From contig NZ_JFGT01000005.1 of assembly GCF_000599885.1 (NCBI RefSeq), positions 744,001 to 808,000 on the forward strand: a stretch of 64,000 nucleotides of DNA. Reading direction: 5' to 3'. This document shows positions 19,476 to 29,884 of this stretch, piece by piece; position 1 is the stretch's first letter, and the number at the start of each line of letters is the position of its first letter. Position numbers and translations under genes: made by a program. Source of the stretch: Pantoea sp. IMH (GTDB lineage Bacteria > Pseudomonadota > Gammaproteobacteria > Enterobacterales > Enterobacteriaceae). The notes under the pieces are model-generated. The model ran no database searches. It saw only the letters and a list, made by a program, of their open reading frames with translations, and was not told the DNA's origin.

Positions 19476-20387
19476 ATGGCGGGCGGCACGGTATTTAATA
19501 TTCAGCGCTTTTCCCTGCATGATGGCCCCGGTGTGCGCACCGTGGTCTTTCTGAAGGGATGCCAGCTACGGTGTGCCTGGTGCGCCAATCCCGAGAGCCT
19601 GGCCGCCGGGCCTGAGGTCCTGTTTGATGCTTCCCGCTGTGGCAAGGTGCAGTGCTGGCAACCTTGTCCCGGCAAAGGCAGCGATCGGCTGATTGATCGC
19701 TGTAGCCTGGCGGGCTGGCCGGCGGATGATGGCTGTCCCGCTGCCGCCATTCGCCATATCGGAAACCGGCTCAGCGTTGAGGAAGTGATGCGTACCGTGG
19801 TGGCTGATGAGCTTTACTATCGCACCTCCGGCGGTGGCATGACGCTCAGCGGTGGTGAAATGGCGATGCAGCCGGCATTTTCCCGGGCGCTGCTGCTGCG
19901 CGCCAGGCAGGAAGGCATCCATACCGCCGTGGAAACGGCCGGTTTTGCGCCCTGGTCTGCGCTCTGGGAAGCCTGTGAGGCCAGCCAGCTGATCCTGTTT
20001 GATATCAAACTGGCTGATGAAGCGCTGCATCAGCATTACACCGGGGTCAGTAACCGCAGCATTCTCACCAATCTGGAGAGGCTGCTTGAGCAGAGCGTGC
20101 CGTTACGCATCCGCATTCCGGTTATTCCTGAGGTGAATGATGGCGAAGGGGAGGCGGCGAACATGATGGCGATGATTGCGGCGAAAGTACGCGGGAAGAG
20201 GCATTTTCAGGGCATTGATCTGCTGCCCTACCATAACTTTGGCAACCGCAAATACGATTTGTCGGGTAAGCGTTGCCGCTATGAAGAGATGCATCCCGGT
20301 CACGGCAAGCCGCAAGTGGAAAGGATGGCCGATATTGCCCGGCATTACGGGCTGACCACCACCACCTTATCTCACTGCATTGGCTGA
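19476..20387 (+). CDS. cutD: Glycyl radical enzyme activase (CutD-type radical SAM protein)
   Basis: The activase (303 residues) would install the radical on Gly771 of the upstream enzyme using S-adenosylmethionine. GCQLRCAWC gives the radical-SAM CxxxCxxC cluster (Cys29, Cys33, Cys36), preceded by FSLHDGPGVRT as in PFL-activase relatives. Residues about 50-95 hold five more cysteines in the position of the extra ferredoxin-like iron-sulfur insert. TSGGGMTLSGGE is the SAM-binding GGE motif. I start at MAGGTVFNIQ, seven bases after the upstream stop and behind TGAGG. An ATG at 19431, inside cutC behind GAGGTACA, is an alternative that adds 15 residues. It is the last gene of the cassette. Confidence 0.88.
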   Translation: MAGGTVFNIQRFSLHDGPGVRTVVFLKGCQLRCAWCANPESLAAGPEVLFDASRCGKVQCWQPCPGKGSDRLIDRCSLAGWPADDGCPAAAIRHIGNRLSVEEVMRTVVADELYYRTSGGGMTLSGGEMAMQPAFSRALLLRARQEGIHTAVETAGFAPWSALWEACEASQLILFDIKLADEALHQHYTGVSNRSILTNLERLLEQSVPLRIRIPVIPEVNDGEGEAANMMAMIAAKVRGKRHFQGIDLLPYHNFGNRKYDLSGKRCRYEEMHPGHGKPQVERMADIARHYGLTTTTLSHCIG

Positions 20388-20511
20388 CGGGTAAGTCAGA
20401 GCGTCGTCAGAAGTGGCTGGCTGGGAAACGAATCAGAGTAATGTCAGAAACAGGCGGATTATCGGATAAGCCAGAACGCCGTTAAAGCGTGCTGGCTGAG
20501 GGACGAATCAG
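20388..20511 (+). repeat. Two 49-bp diverged direct repeats between cutD and rluA
   Basis: 20388-20436 and 20463-20511 align without gaps at a 75-bp period and match at 36 of 49 positions by eye; the ends (CGG-TAAG and ACGAATCAG) are best kept. The copies fill the space between the cutD stop and the rluA stop. No similarity to a repeat family I know was recognised. Confidence 0.6.
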
Positions 20512-20518
20512 GTTGCCG

Positions 20519-21172
20519 TTAAAAATCCGCAGGCTGCCGGAAGGTCATTGGCGTCAGATACTTTGGATGGGTGATGGTCAGCATTTCGGCATGCAGCTGC
20601 AGCCGCGGCGCCATCGCTTTCGCGTCTTCATGGGCATAAAAATTATCGCCCAGAATAGGATGACCCAGCGCCAGCATATGGACTCTCAGCTGGTGTGAGC
20701 GTCCGGTAACTGGCTTGAGACGGACGCGGGTACTGTTGTCATCATCCAGTGCCAGCACCTCATACCCGGTCTGCGCTGGCTTTCCGGTTTCAAAGCAGAC
20801 TTTCTGCTTTGGCCGGTTTGGCCAGTCACAAATCAGCGGCAAATCGATCACCCCTTTCTCTTCGGTAAGATGTCCCCAGACGCGGGCCACATAGGTCTTT
20901 TCAGGCTCCCGTTCGCGAAACTGCCGTTTCAGTTCCCGTTCAGCCGCCTTGCTCATCGCCACCACCATAATACCGCTGGTCGCCATATCCAGCCGGTGTA
21001 CCGATTCGGCAGCCGGGAAGTCACGCTGGATGCGCGTCATGACGCTGTCTTTATGCTCTTCCTGCCGGCCAGGGACGGAGAGCAGCCCGCTGGGTTTATT
21101 GACCACCATGATAAACGCATCCTGATAAAGGATGTGTAGCCAGGGATCCTGAGGGGGATTGTAAGGTTCCAT
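20519..21172 (-). CDS. rluA: Dual-specificity 23S rRNA/tRNA pseudouridine synthase RluA
   Basis: RluA (217 residues) makes pseudouridine at position 746 of 23S rRNA and position 32 of several tRNAs. The catalytic motif HRLDMATSGIM, with the nucleophile Asp, is present at about residues 59-69, and VNKPSGLLSVPG near the start is typical of the RluA/RsuA catalytic fold. The later segment LKPVTGRSHQLRVHM is the substrate-loop region. It has no S4 domain, as expected for RluA itself. It is read leftward after rapA, from which it is separated by a hairpin. Confidence 0.96.
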   Translation of the reverse strand: MEPYNPPQDPWLHILYQDAFIMVVNKPSGLLSVPGRQEEHKDSVMTRIQRDFPAAESVHRLDMATSGIMVVAMSKAAERELKRQFREREPEKTYVARVWGHLTEEKGVIDLPLICDWPNRPKQKVCFETGKPAQTGYEVLALDDDNSTRVRLKPVTGRSHQLRVHMLALGHPILGDNFYAHEDAKAMAPRLQLHAEMLTITHPKYLTPMTFRQPADF

Positions 21173-21185
21173 CTTATGACCTGTA

Positions 21186-21205
21186 GGGGCGGCCTGCGCC
21201 GCCCC
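21186..21205. terminator. GC-rich hairpin between rapA and rluA
   Basis: GGGGCGGC and GCCGCCCC pair perfectly over 8 bp around CTGC. No T tract follows, so it is more likely an mRNA-processing or REP-like stem than a full terminator. Confidence 0.4.
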
Positions 21206-21211
21206 GGCTGA

Positions 21212-24118
21212 TTACTGATGCGTGACGACAATCAGACGCAGCGCGTCAAGCCGCCAGCCCGCTTCGTTCAGTGCGGAAAGCACCTGCTCACGATTGCTCT
21301 CCAGCGCCTCGATTTCATCCTGACGAATGTTCGGGTTGACGGCGCTGAGCGCTTCCAGGCGCGACAGCTCGGCGCTCAGCTTCTCATCGGCTTCCCGGCG
21401 GGCAATGTCGATGAGCTTACGCGCTTCTTCCGCGGCCTGATCTTCCGCAAGCTTCAGGATTTCATGCACATCTTGCTGCACCGCATTCACCAGCTTACTG
21501 CCGGTATGGCGGTTTACCGCGTTAAGCTGGCGGTTAAAGCTTTCGAACTCCACCTTCGCCGCCAGGTTGGTGCCCTTGCGATCGACCAGCATCCGCACCG
21601 GCGTTGGCGGCAGGAAGCGGGTCAGCTGTAAGTGCTTCGGCGCCTGCGCTTCGACGACATAAATCATCTCAACCAGCAGGGTGCCGACCGGTAGCGCTTT
21701 GTTCTTCAGCAGCGAAAGTGCGCAGCTACCGGTGTCGCCAGAAAGAATCAGATCGAGTCCGTTACGAATAATCGGATGCTCCCAGGTTACATACTGGGCA
21801 TCTTCACGGGAGAGGGCCTGACCGCGATCGAAAGTGATGGTACAGCCATCTTCCGGCAGGCCAGGGAAATCCGGCACCAGCATATGATCGCCCGGCGTCA
21901 GCACGATCAGGTTATCGCTGCGATCCTCCTGATTGATACCGACAATATCGAACAGGTTCAGCGCAAAGTTTACCAGCTCAATATCGTTGTCCTGCTCGCT
22001 GATGGTTTCGGCCAGCGCCTGCGCTTTTTCACCGCCGTTCGAATTCAGCTCCAGCAGGCGGTCGCGGCCCTGCTCAAGCTGGCTCTTCAGCGCGTCGTGC
22101 TCCTTGCGGCAGGCGGTAATGAATTCATCCAGCCCTTCAGGATTTTCCGGCGCGGCAAGATAACCGATCAGCTGTGCGTAGCTTTTGTCATAAATCGCCC
22201 GTCCGGTAGGGCAGGTATGCTCAAAGGCATCCAGTCCTTCGTGATACCAGCGAAGCAGCACCGACTGCGCGGTTTTCTCCAGCCACGGAACGTGGATCTG
22301 AATGTCGTGCGCCTGACCGATACGATCCAGACGTCCGATACGCTGTTCCAGCAGATCCGGGTTAAAGGGCAGATCGAACATCACCATCTGGCTGGCGAAC
22401 TGGAAGTTACGGCCTTCAGAACCAATCTCAGAACAGAGCAGCACCTGGGCGCCATCCTCTTCCGAGGCAAACCAGGCCGCTGCCCGATCGCGCTCAATGA
22501 TCGACAGCCCTTCATGGAATACGGCGGCCTTAATCCCTTCGCGCTCGCGGAGTACCTGCTCCAGCTGTAGCGCGGTAGCGGCCTTGGCGCAGATCACCAG
22601 CACTTTCTGATCGCGGTGGCTGGTCAGAAAGCCCATCAGCCAGTCCACTCGGGGATCGAAGTTCCACCAGGTGCCGCTGTCGCCTTCAAATTCCTGATAA
22701 ATCTGTTCCGGATAGAGCATGTCGCGGGCGCGTTCATCGGCCGATTTGCGGGCGCTCATGATGCCGGAAACTTTGATCGCGGTCTGATACTGCGTCGGCA
22801 GCGGCAGACGGATCTGGTGCAGTTCGCGCTTCGGAAAGCCTTTCACGCCGTTGCGGGTGTTGCGGAACAGCACGCGGCTGGTGCCGTGGCGATCCATCAG
22901 CATTGAGATCAGCTCCTGGCGCGCTTCCAGCTTGCCTTCCCGATCGCTGTTGGCGATTTGCAGCAGCGGCTCGATATCCTGCTCACCCATCAGATCGTTG
23001 AGGAGATTCATCTCATGCTGGCTTACCGGCTTATCGGCAAGCAGCAGGGAAACCGCATCCGCAATGGGACGGAAGTGCTGCTGCTCCTCAACAAACGCGG
23101 CGAAATCGTGAAAACGGTTCGGATCGAGCAGGCGCAGACGGGCAAAGTGGCTCTCCAGGCCGAGCTGTTCCGGCGTGGCCGTCAGCAGCAGGACGCCGGG
23201 GATCTGTTCCGCCAGCTGTTCAATCACCTGATACTCCCGGCTTGGCTCACCTTCTTCCCACGCCAGGTGATGCGCCTCATCCACAATCAGTAGATCCCAT
23301 GCGGCGTCGGCCAGCATTTCCAGACGCTGTTTATTACGGCGTACGAAATCGAGCGAGCAGATGACCAGCTGTTCAGTTTCAAAGGCGTTGTCGCTGTCGA
23401 GGCGGGCCTCGGCGTAGCGATCATCGTCAAACAGGGCGAAGCGCAGGTTAAAGCGGCGCAGCATCTCAACCAGCCACTGATGCTGCAGGGTTTCCGGCAC
23501 CACGATCAGCACACGTTCGGCGCGCCCCGCCAGCAGCTGCTGATGGATGATCATACCGGCTTCAATGGTTTTTCCGAGGCCTACTTCATCGGCCAGCAGT
23601 ACGCGAGGTGCGTGACGGCGACCCACATCGTGGGCGATATGCAGCTGGTGAGGGATCAGGCTGGTGCGCATACCGCGCAGGCCGCTTACCGGCAGGCGAT
23701 ACTGCTCGCTCTGATATTTACGGGCGCGATAGCGCAGGGCGAAGCGATCCATACGATCAAGCTGACCGGCGAACAGGCGATCCTGCGGCTTGCTGAACAC
23801 GAGTTTGCTGTCGAGCATCACTTCCCGCATCACTACCCCGGTTTCGCCGGTGTCCAGGCGAGTGCCGGTATAGGTGACCAGTCCGTTTTCGGTGTTAACG
23901 TCTTCCACCTCAAGCTGCCAGCCTTCATGGCTGGTAACGGTATCGCCCGGATTAAAAATCACGCGGGTAATAGGAGAATCATTTTTAGCGTAAAGACGGT
24001 TTTCGCCAGTGGCAGGAAAAAGCAGCGTAACCATGCGCGTGTCGACCGCCACAATGGTTCCCAGTCCCAATTCGCTTTCCGTATCGCTGATCCAGCGTTG
24101 ACCAAGTGTAAAAGGCAT
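21212..24118 (-). CDS. rapA: RNA polymerase-associated ATPase RapA
   Basis: RapA (968 residues, as in E. coli) is a Swi2/Snf2-type ATPase that binds RNA polymerase and helps it recycle. Two N-terminal Tudor-like domains (about 1-107) lead into the ATPase core. Motif I is [12 protein letters not shown] (about 176-187), motif II is VDEAHHL and motif III is [10 protein letters not shown]. The C-terminal helicase lobe has [13 protein letters not shown] and [11 protein letters not shown]. The remaining ~300 residues are the spacer and C-terminal domains unique to RapA. It is read leftward after polB with a 131-bp gap. Confidence 0.97.
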   Translation of the reverse strand: MPFTLGQRWISDTESELGLGTIVAVDTRMVTLLFPATGENRLYAKNDSPITRVIFNPGDTVTSHEGWQLEVEDVNTENGLVTYTGTRLDTGETGVVMREVMLDSKLVFSKPQDRLFAGQLDRMDRFALRYRARKYQSEQYRLPVSGLRGMRTSLIPHQLHIAHDVGRRHAPRVLLADEVGLGKTIEAGMIIHQQLLAGRAERVLIVVPETLQHQWLVEMLRRFNLRFALFDDDRYAEARLDSDNAFETEQLVICSLDFVRRNKQRLEMLADAAWDLLIVDEAHHLAWEEGEPSREYQVIEQLAEQIPGVLLLTATPEQLGLESHFARLRLLDPNRFHDFAAFVEEQQHFRPIADAVSLLLADKPVSQHEMNLLNDLMGEQDIEPLLQIANSDREGKLEARQELISMLMDRHGTSRVLFRNTRNGVKGFPKRELHQIRLPLPTQYQTAIKVSGIMSARKSADERARDMLYPEQIYQEFEGDSGTWWNFDPRVDWLMGFLTSHRDQKVLVICAKAATALQLEQVLREREGIKAAVFHEGLSIIERDRAAAWFASEEDGAQVLLCSEIGSEGRNFQFASQMVMFDLPFNPDLLEQRIGRLDRIGQAHDIQIHVPWLEKTAQSVLLRWYHEGLDAFEHTCPTGRAIYDKSYAQLIGYLAAPENPEGLDEFITACRKEHDALKSQLEQGRDRLLELNSNGGEKAQALAETISEQDNDIELVNFALNLFDIVGINQEDRSDNLIVLTPGDHMLVPDFPGLPEDGCTITFDRGQALSREDAQYVTWEHPIIRNGLDLILSGDTGSCALSLLKNKALPVGTLLVEMIYVVEAQAPKHLQLTRFLPPTPVRMLVDRKGTNLAAKVEFESFNRQLNAVNRHTGSKLVNAVQQDVHEILKLAEDQAAEEARKLIDIARREADEKLSAELSRLEALSAVNPNIRQDEIEALESNREQVLSALNEAGWRLDALRLIVVTHQ

Positions 24119-24249
24119 AGATATTCGGCTCGATTCTCGTAGTGATAATTTCAGGCAATAGCTAGACGGCCTGGCGCAGGGCCCGGCAGAAATATTCAGA
24201 TATTCAGGAAGGGCGCTATGTTACTGGAAGGGCGCCCGTTCGTCACCTG

Positions 24250-26610
24250 TCAAAAAAGCCCCAGTTGGCCTGTTACCAGTGTAGCAAAGTCGTCCTGAAG
24301 AAACGGCAGTATGCCGTCAGCCACTGGCTGAAGCTGGCGGGTGAGGTAATGGTCGTAGTCCAGCGGCGTCTGCCGCGCTTCCAGCGGTTCCGGCCCCGAG
24401 GTGGCCATTACGTAGCGTATCCGGCCACCGTTCTGATACTGTAACGGGCGGCCCAGCCGCTGATTCTGTTCATCGGCCATGCGGGCTGCGCGTACGTGGG
24501 GCGGCACGTTACGCTGGTAATCGCTCAGCGGCCGCCGCAGCCGTTTACGGTAGACAAGCTGCTCGTCCAGTTCGCCTTCCAGCAACTGGCGCACGGTTTC
24601 CCGGATGTAGTCCTGATAGGGCTCTTCTTTAAAGATTTTCAGATAAAGCGCCTGCTGAAACTGCTGGGCCAGCGGCGTCCAGTCGGTACGCACGGTCTCA
24701 AGCCCTTTAAACACCATCCGTTCCGTTTCACCTTCGCGGATCAGTCCGGCATAGCGTTTTTTACTGCCCTGTTCAGCCCCGCGAATGGTCGGCATCAGAA
24801 AGCGAGAGAAGTGGGTTTCATATTCCAGCTCAAGGGCGCTCTCCAGCCCGTACGCCGCCTTCAGATGGGCCTGCCACCAGACGTTGATCACCGCGACCAG
24901 ATGCTGGCCGATAGCGGCAGCGCCAGCTTCATCGTGCGGCGTTTTCAGCCAGACAAAGGTCGAGTCGGTATCGCCATAAATTACCTCATACCCTTCGGCC
25001 TCAACCAGTGCCTTCGTCTGCTGCATGATTTCGTGACCGCGCAGGGTGATGGAGGAGGCGAGGCGGGGATCGAAAAAGCGGCAGGCGCTGGTGCCGAGAA
25101 CGCCATACAGCGCGTTCATTATAATTTTCAGCGCCTGCGAGAGCGGTTTGTTCCCCTGCTTTTTGGCCGCTTCGCGCCCCTGCCAAATCTGCCGGACAAT
25201 CTCCGGCAGACAGTGATTGCTCCGGGAAAAGCGGGCGCCGCGAAAGCCGCTTACTGAGTCAGCCTCATCCGGGTGGGCAAGACCTTCGACCAGGCCGACA
25301 GGATCGATCAGAAAAGTGCGAATGATTGAGGGGTAGAGGCTTTTATAGTCCAGCACCAGAACGGAATCATAGAGGCCGGGACGCGAGTCCATCACGTAGC
25401 CGCCGGGGCTGGCTTCCGGCGCGACCTGGCCGATGCCGGGCGCGACAAAACCCGCCCGGTGCATCCGTGGCAGGTAAAGGTGGCTGAACGCTACCACCGA
25501 GCCACCGTGCCGATCCACCGCCAGTCCGTTGACCGTGGCGCGCTCCAGCAGGAACGGCATCAGTTCGGTATGCTGGAAAATACGCGTCACCAGCTCGCAG
25601 TCCTTCAGGTTATAGTGCGCCAGCGCCGGTTTGTTCTCCGCAAAGCGTTTATCGATCTCCTGCATACGGTCCCAGGGATTGTCGATTGCTTTCCCTTCGC
25701 CGAGCAGCTCGCGGGAGACCGACTCCAGGCTGAAAGAGGAGAAGTTCCAGAAGGCGGATTTGAGCGCGTCAATGCCGTCGATGATCAACCGTCCGGTCGC
25801 CTGAGCGAAGAAAACGCCGGGCTTAAAGCCGTGCTCGCGCCACTCCAGCGCCTCGTTATGGCGACCAAGCCGCAGCGGGATACCGTAACGGTCAGCATGT
25901 TTTTGCAGGACGCGCAGATCGAACTGCACCACATTCCAGCCAATCAGTACGTCCGGATCTTCACGGGCAAACCACTCATTCAATTTTTCAAGCAGCTGCG
26001 GACGGCTTGACACGTATTCGAGATTAAAGGTCAGCGCGCTGGCATCGCCATTTTCCGGCCCGAGCATATAGACATCCCGTCGTCCGCAGCCCTCAAGCCC
26101 GATGCAGTAAAGCTCGCCGTGGCGCGTGGTTTCAATATCCACCGAGACCCACTTCAGCGGTGGCCGGTAGTCAGGATGGGGCTTCAGGCGTGCATTCACC
26201 AGGCTGTGACCGGCAGGCTGGCCGCTGAACCAGACGGGCGCAGTAATAAAACGTTCCATCAGATAACGGTCAGGCGGACGGATATCCGCCTCGTACAGCA
26301 TCACGCCATTTTCGCGCAGCAGTTTCTCCAGCTTTTGCAACTGACGGTACTGTTTACAATAGAGGCCAAAGACGGGGCGCTGATGGAAATCTTTCAGATT
26401 CAGGTCGGCCAGCCTGTAGTGCTGTTCCTGGCGAAGAAGTCGTTCGGTCTCAGCACGCTGCTCAAGCGGAATAAAGGCGACCGATTCCTGAGGCGGAAGC
26501 ACTACCCGCTGCGGCCCTTCATCCGTTGCCAGCCACAGCACAACTTCCGTACCGCCTGAGGTATCCCGCCAGTGGCGGCTGAGCAGAAAACCTGCGCGTG
26601 CGTCGTTCAC
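24250..26610 (-). CDS. polB: DNA polymerase II
   Basis: This 786-residue family B polymerase takes part in SOS-stage replication restart and translesion synthesis. The 3'-5' exonuclease is marked by the Exo I motif VDIETT (about 155-160). Polymerase motif A is [13 protein letters not shown], and motif C is [10 protein letters not shown] with the two catalytic aspartates. The start codon is GTG, as in E. coli polB. A LexA-like box lies 39 bp upstream. In E. coli the araBAD-araC genes separate polB from yabI; here only about 170 bp do. Confidence 0.97.
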   Translation of the reverse strand: MNDARAGFLLSRHWRDTSGGTEVVLWLATDEGPQRVVLPPQESVAFIPLEQRAETERLLRQEQHYRLADLNLKDFHQRPVFGLYCKQYRQLQKLEKLLRENGVMLYEADIRPPDRYLMERFITAPVWFSGQPAGHSLVNARLKPHPDYRPPLKWVSVDIETTRHGELYCIGLEGCGRRDVYMLGPENGDASALTFNLEYVSSRPQLLEKLNEWFAREDPDVLIGWNVVQFDLRVLQKHADRYGIPLRLGRHNEALEWREHGFKPGVFFAQATGRLIIDGIDALKSAFWNFSSFSLESVSRELLGEGKAIDNPWDRMQEIDKRFAENKPALAHYNLKDCELVTRIFQHTELMPFLLERATVNGLAVDRHGGSVVAFSHLYLPRMHRAGFVAPGIGQVAPEASPGGYVMDSRPGLYDSVLVLDYKSLYPSIIRTFLIDPVGLVEGLAHPDEADSVSGFRGARFSRSNHCLPEIVRQIWQGREAAKKQGNKPLSQALKIIMNALYGVLGTSACRFFDPRLASSITLRGHEIMQQTKALVEAEGYEVIYGDTDSTFVWLKTPHDEAGAAAIGQHLVAVINVWWQAHLKAAYGLESALELEYETHFSRFLMPTIRGAEQGSKKRYAGLIREGETERMVFKGLETVRTDWTPLAQQFQQALYLKIFKEEPYQDYIRETVRQLLEGELDEQLVYRKRLRRPLSDYQRNVPPHVRAARMADEQNQRLGRPLQYQNGGRIRYVMATSGPEPLEARQTPLDYDHYLTRQLQPVADGILPFLQDDFATLVTGQLGLF

Positions 26611-26648
26611 CTGAAACCCTTATCGCCGTAATAATAATCCATCATAGC

Positions 26649-26664
26649 ATGTTTATTTATACAG
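26649..26664 (-). promoter_or_regulatory. LexA-box-like operator of polB
   Basis: Read towards polB, the site is CTGTATAAATAAACAT, which matches the CTGT-N8-ACAG SOS consensus at seven of eight conserved positions with an AT-rich centre. It lies 39 bp before the polB GTG, where an operator would overlap the promoter. SOS control is the known pattern for this gene in E. coli. Confidence 0.6.
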
Positions 26665-26783
26665 GGTTATTGCCCGGCGGCGCGGCGGATCTTCTTCGTC
26701 AGCATTCCCATACAAAACAAGCCTTGACGGATCCGGGACGGCTCAGGACAATCCGTCCTCCTGAAACGTGGAACCTGAATAAT

Positions 26784-27551
26784 ATGGAAGCCTGGCTGCA
26801 ACATCTTATTACGCAATCACTTGCCTGGTCGCTACTGGCTGTTGGCCTGGTCACCTTTTTTGAATCGCTGGCGCTGGTTGGCCTGTTGTTGCCGGGCACC
26901 GTGCTGATGGCCTCTTTCGGGGCGCTGATCGGCAGCGGGCAGATCGGCCTCTATCCCGCCTGGGCTGTAGGTACCCTGGGCTGCCTGCTGGGAGACTGGG
27001 CCTCCTATCTGATCGGCTGGCAATTCAAAGGACCGCTGCACCGGTGGTCATTTATCAAAAAGCATAAGGGATTGATGGATAAGACCGAGCATGCGCTGCA
27101 TCAGCACAGCATGTTTACCATCATTGTGGGGCGCTTTGTGGGACCGACCCGACCGCTGATCCCGCTGGTTGCAGGCATGCTGGAACTGCCGGTGAGGAAA
27201 TTTTTACCGCCCAATGTCGTAGGCTGCCTGCTCTGGCCGCCGCTTTATCTGCTGCCGGGAATCCTGGCTGGGGTGGCGATTGACGTGCCGAAAGAGGCCA
27301 ATAGCGGCTCGTTTAAATGGCTGTTGCTGGGCGTGGCGCTGCTGATCTGGTTCGCTTTATGGCTGGGCTGGCGCTGGCTGCGCGCCAAAAAACAGTCCGA
27401 CTGGGCGACGCCGTTGCTGTCGCCATCCCGTCTGCGCTGGCTGGCGCCGCTGATGCTGCTGCTTGCTGCTGCCAGCTTCACAGCCATCCAGTTTCATCCG
27501 ATGATGCCTGTTTTCCGGCAGCTGCTGTGGCAGGTTTTTGTCGGCAATTAA
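26784..27551 (+). CDS. yabI: DedA-family inner-membrane protein (YabI)
   Basis: This 255-residue member of the DedA family has members implicated in undecaprenyl-phosphate or lipid flipping and membrane homeostasis. Hydrophobic segments alternate through the protein. The DedA signature is clear: ESLALVGLLLPGT (about 24-36) with the acidic residue in the re-entrant loop, and GRFVGPTRPLIPLVAG (about 116-131) with the two essential arginines. I start at MEAWLQHL, matching E. coli YabI; upstream in-frame codons would reach back into polB. It is convergent with thiQ. Confidence 0.9.
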   Translation: MEAWLQHLITQSLAWSLLAVGLVTFFESLALVGLLLPGTVLMASFGALIGSGQIGLYPAWAVGTLGCLLGDWASYLIGWQFKGPLHRWSFIKKHKGLMDKTEHALHQHSMFTIIVGRFVGPTRPLIPLVAGMLELPVRKFLPPNVVGCLLWPPLYLLPGILAGVAIDVPKEANSGSFKWLLLGVALLIWFALWLGWRWLRAKKQSDWATPLLSPSRLRWLAPLMLLLAAASFTAIQFHPMMPVFRQLLWQVFVGN

Positions 27552-27561
27552 TTCCGCGTTG

Positions 27562-27590
27562 CGGTAAGCCTGGCGTCAGGCTTACCGTTT
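27562..27590. terminator. Hairpin between convergent yabI and thiQ
   Basis: CGGTAAGCCTG and CAGGCTTACCG form a perfect 11-bp stem with loop GCGT, followed rightward by TTT. It reaches the edge of the thiQ stop codon and probably serves both converging transcripts. Confidence 0.55.
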
Positions 27591-28290
27591 ACCGCAGAGC
27601 GATTCCGAGGACTTTGGCTTCCGGCACTTCGCCGTTCAGTAACGCTGCTGTGCTGCCATCCCAGTAAACACGGCCATCCACAATCAGGAGAGTACGCGGC
27701 GCGATACGTGCAGCATCTTCAACGCTATGGGAGACCATTAACAGCGTGATAGCCCGTTCCGCGCAGACCTCATCAACCAGTTGCAGCATCTCTTTTCTCA
27801 GCGCCGGGTCCAGGGCGGAAAAAGGCTCATCCAGCAACAGCACCGGCTGCTGACGGACCAGACAGCGCGCCAGCGCCACACGCTGCCGCTGACCGCCGGA
27901 AAGCTCACCGGGCAGACGCTGCAGATAGCTTTCCATCCCGACGCGCTTCGCAATTTCCTGCAATTTCTGCTTCTGGAGATGATTCAGTTTCAGGCCGGGA
28001 TGCAGCCCGAGGCCAATATTCTGCGCCACGGTGAGGTGAGGGAAAAGATTGTTCTCCTGAAAGAGCATCGAGACCGGACGCTGTGCCGGTGGGGTCAGGT
28101 TGTGCCGCTGATGATTGATCTCCAGCGTACCGCCCTCGACGGTCAAAAATCCGGCAATCAGGCTCAGCAGGGTACTTTTACCGGCACCGCTTGGACCGAG
28201 GATCGCCACCCGCTCTCCCGGCTGCATGCTGAATGAAAACCGCATCGGAAGGGCGTGATAAAGGTAAGTCAGATCAGTCAGCGTGAGCAT
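27589..28290 (-). CDS. thiQ: Thiamine ABC transporter, ATP-binding protein
   Basis: ThiQ (233 residues) is the ATPase of the thiamine/thiamine-pyrophosphate importer. Walker [10 protein letters not shown] (about 32-40), the Q-loop in [14 protein letters not shown], the ABC signature [13 protein letters not shown] and Walker [13 protein letters not shown] are all in order, followed by the H-loop in [11 protein letters not shown]. It starts 17 bases inside the end of thiP, so translation is coupled. It is the last gene of the leftward thiBPQ operon, which is controlled by the TPP riboswitch at its head. Confidence 0.97.
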   Translation of the reverse strand: MLTLTDLTYLYHALPMRFSFSMQPGERVAILGPSGAGKSTLLSLIAGFLTVEGGTLEINHQRHNLTPPAQRPVSMLFQENNLFPHLTVAQNIGLGLHPGLKLNHLQKQKLQEIAKRVGMESYLQRLPGELSGGQRQRVALARCLVRQQPVLLLDEPFSALDPALRKEMLQLVDEVCAERAITLLMVSHSVEDAARIAPRTLLIVDGRVYWDGSTAALLNGEVPEAKVLGIALR

Positions 28291-29884
28291 GGCGTCCCGG
28301 GAATTTTTCTATCAGGGTAAACAGCAGCAGGCACAGCAGCAGCAGCAGCAGGGCGGTAACCGCGCCGTCGCTGCTGCGGTACGAACCTATCTGCTGATAA
28401 AGGTAGAACGGCAGCGTGCGGAAATCCTCGTTGCCGAAGAGGGCCACCACGCCAAAATCGCCAATCGAGAGAACGCAGGCAAAGGCGAGCGCCTGCGCAA
28501 TCGGGCGCTTCAGCGCCTTCAGTTCAATCAGCCTGAGCCGGTGCCAGCCGCGAATATCCAGCGACAGGCAGAGCCGGTTATAGCGTTCGGCAATATCGCG
28601 TAGCGGATTTTCCAGCACCTTCATGGCATAAGGGATCGCCATCAGCGCGTTGGTGAAAATAACAATGCCATCAGCCTGTTGCGGCAACCCAACGGTATCA
28701 TTGAGCAACATAAAAATGCCGGTCGCCAGCACGATGCCCGGCATGGCGAGGATCAGCATTCCGCTCAGCTCCAGCACCTGTCCTGGAAAGAGGCGCTGGC
28801 GAAGGCGCAATTCACGACTACTCCACAGCAGCATCAGCGTCAGAATAACGCTCAACAGGCCCGCACCAAGCGCGATACGCAGAGAAGTCAGCGTAGCCTG
28901 CCAGAGCGCCGGTTCCTGCAGTACCTTTAGCATTCCCGCATTCAGGCCATCCAGGATCACCGCCAGCAGCGGCGGCAGTAGTAGTAGCAGCGCCAGTGTA
29001 ATCAGCAGCGCGTCACTTATCCTGGCCGTCAGACTGTCTTCCGGATTGCGCCAGCCGCCCATACTGGCGACGCCAGCAGGTATGGCTTTACTGAGCCGCT
29101 GGCTGAGCATCACCAGTCCTAAGCAGCACAGCATCTGAATCATCGCCAGCAGGGCAGCGCGGCCAGGATCGTAATCGAAGCTTAACGCCTGAAAAATGGC
29201 CAGCTCAATGGTGGTTGCCTGAGGACCGCCACCCAGTGACAGGACGGTCGCAAAGCTGGCGAAGCAGAGCATAAAAATGAGTGCGCCAGCAGGCAGGATT
29301 TGCCGTCGCAGCCAGGGCCACTCCACCACGCGGAAATGATCCCAGCCCCGCAGGCCAAGCTGGGCGGCAAGCTGCCGCTGTTCGCCGGGGATCTGTTCAA
29401 GCGCCTGCAACAGTAAACGCGCCGCCAGCGGCAGGTTAAAGAAAACGTGCGCCAGTAAGATACCCTGAAGACCATAGGGCGAAAAGGTGTAGTCAATCCC
29501 CAGCAGGGCGCAAAGCTCAGCCAGCCAGCCGGTACGTCCGTAAACGCTGAGGATGCCAAACACCGCCACCAGCACCGGCAGCACCAGCGTCATTGCGCAG
29601 AGGCGCAGCAGCGTCTCCCTTCCCCGGAACCGGCGGCGGTAGAGCGCGCGGGCCAGCGGAACGGCAGGAAGCACGGAGAGCAGCGCGGAGAGAAACGCCT
29701 GCCAGAAGGAGAAGCGCAGCACGTGCCACAGATACGCATCCTGCCAGAGTTCGCGCCAGGCAACAGCGGGGGCGTTACGCCAGAGCGCGGTAAAGGCCAG
29801 CAGCGCCACGGCGATCAGCAGCGTCGCCGCCAGCACACCAGGCAGCAGCCAGCCGGCAATCAGCGGCTGACGGCGCGTTGCCAT
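28274..29884 (-). CDS. thiP: Thiamine ABC transporter, permease
   Basis: ThiP (536 residues, equal to E. coli) is a fused permease with two six-helix halves, each with an EAA-type loop (for example around [19 protein letters not shown] in the first half). It forms the channel for thiamine passed on by ThiB. I start at [11 protein letters not shown]; an ATG four codons upstream is possible. It overlaps thiB by 25 bases and thiQ by 17. A run of CAG repeats near 28326 is just its leucine-rich last helix. Confidence 0.96.
   Translation of the reverse strand: MATRRQPLIAGWLLPGVLAATLLIAVALLAFTALWRNAPAVAWRELWQDAYLWHVLRFSFWQAFLSALLSVLPAVPLARALYRRRFRGRETLLRLCAMTLVLPVLVAVFGILSVYGRTGWLAELCALLGIDYTFSPYGLQGILLAHVFFNLPLAARLLLQALEQIPGEQRQLAAQLGLRGWDHFRVVEWPWLRRQILPAGALIFMLCFASFATVLSLGGGPQATTIELAIFQALSFDYDPGRAALLAMIQMLCCLGLVMLSQRLSKAIPAGVASMGGWRNPEDSLTARISDALLITLALLLLLPPLLAVILDGLNAGMLKVLQEPALWQATLTSLRIALGAGLLSVILTLMLLWSSRELRLRQRLFPGQVLELSGMLILAMPGIVLATGIFMLLNDTVGLPQQADGIVIFTNALMAIPYAMKVLENPLRDIAERYNRLCLSLDIRGWHRLRLIELKALKRPIAQALAFACVLSIGDFGVVALFGNEDFRTLPFYLYQQIGSYRSSDGAVTALLLLLLCLLLFTLIEKFPGRHAHAD

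Noticed and set aside
21776-22570. 264-codon open frame on the plus strand inside rapA
   Set aside because: It is antisense to conserved helicase domains and arises from the codon bias of rapA.
28326-28352. CAG-type triplet repeat
   Set aside because: It encodes a run of leucines in the last helix of ThiP and stays in frame, so it needs no special explanation.
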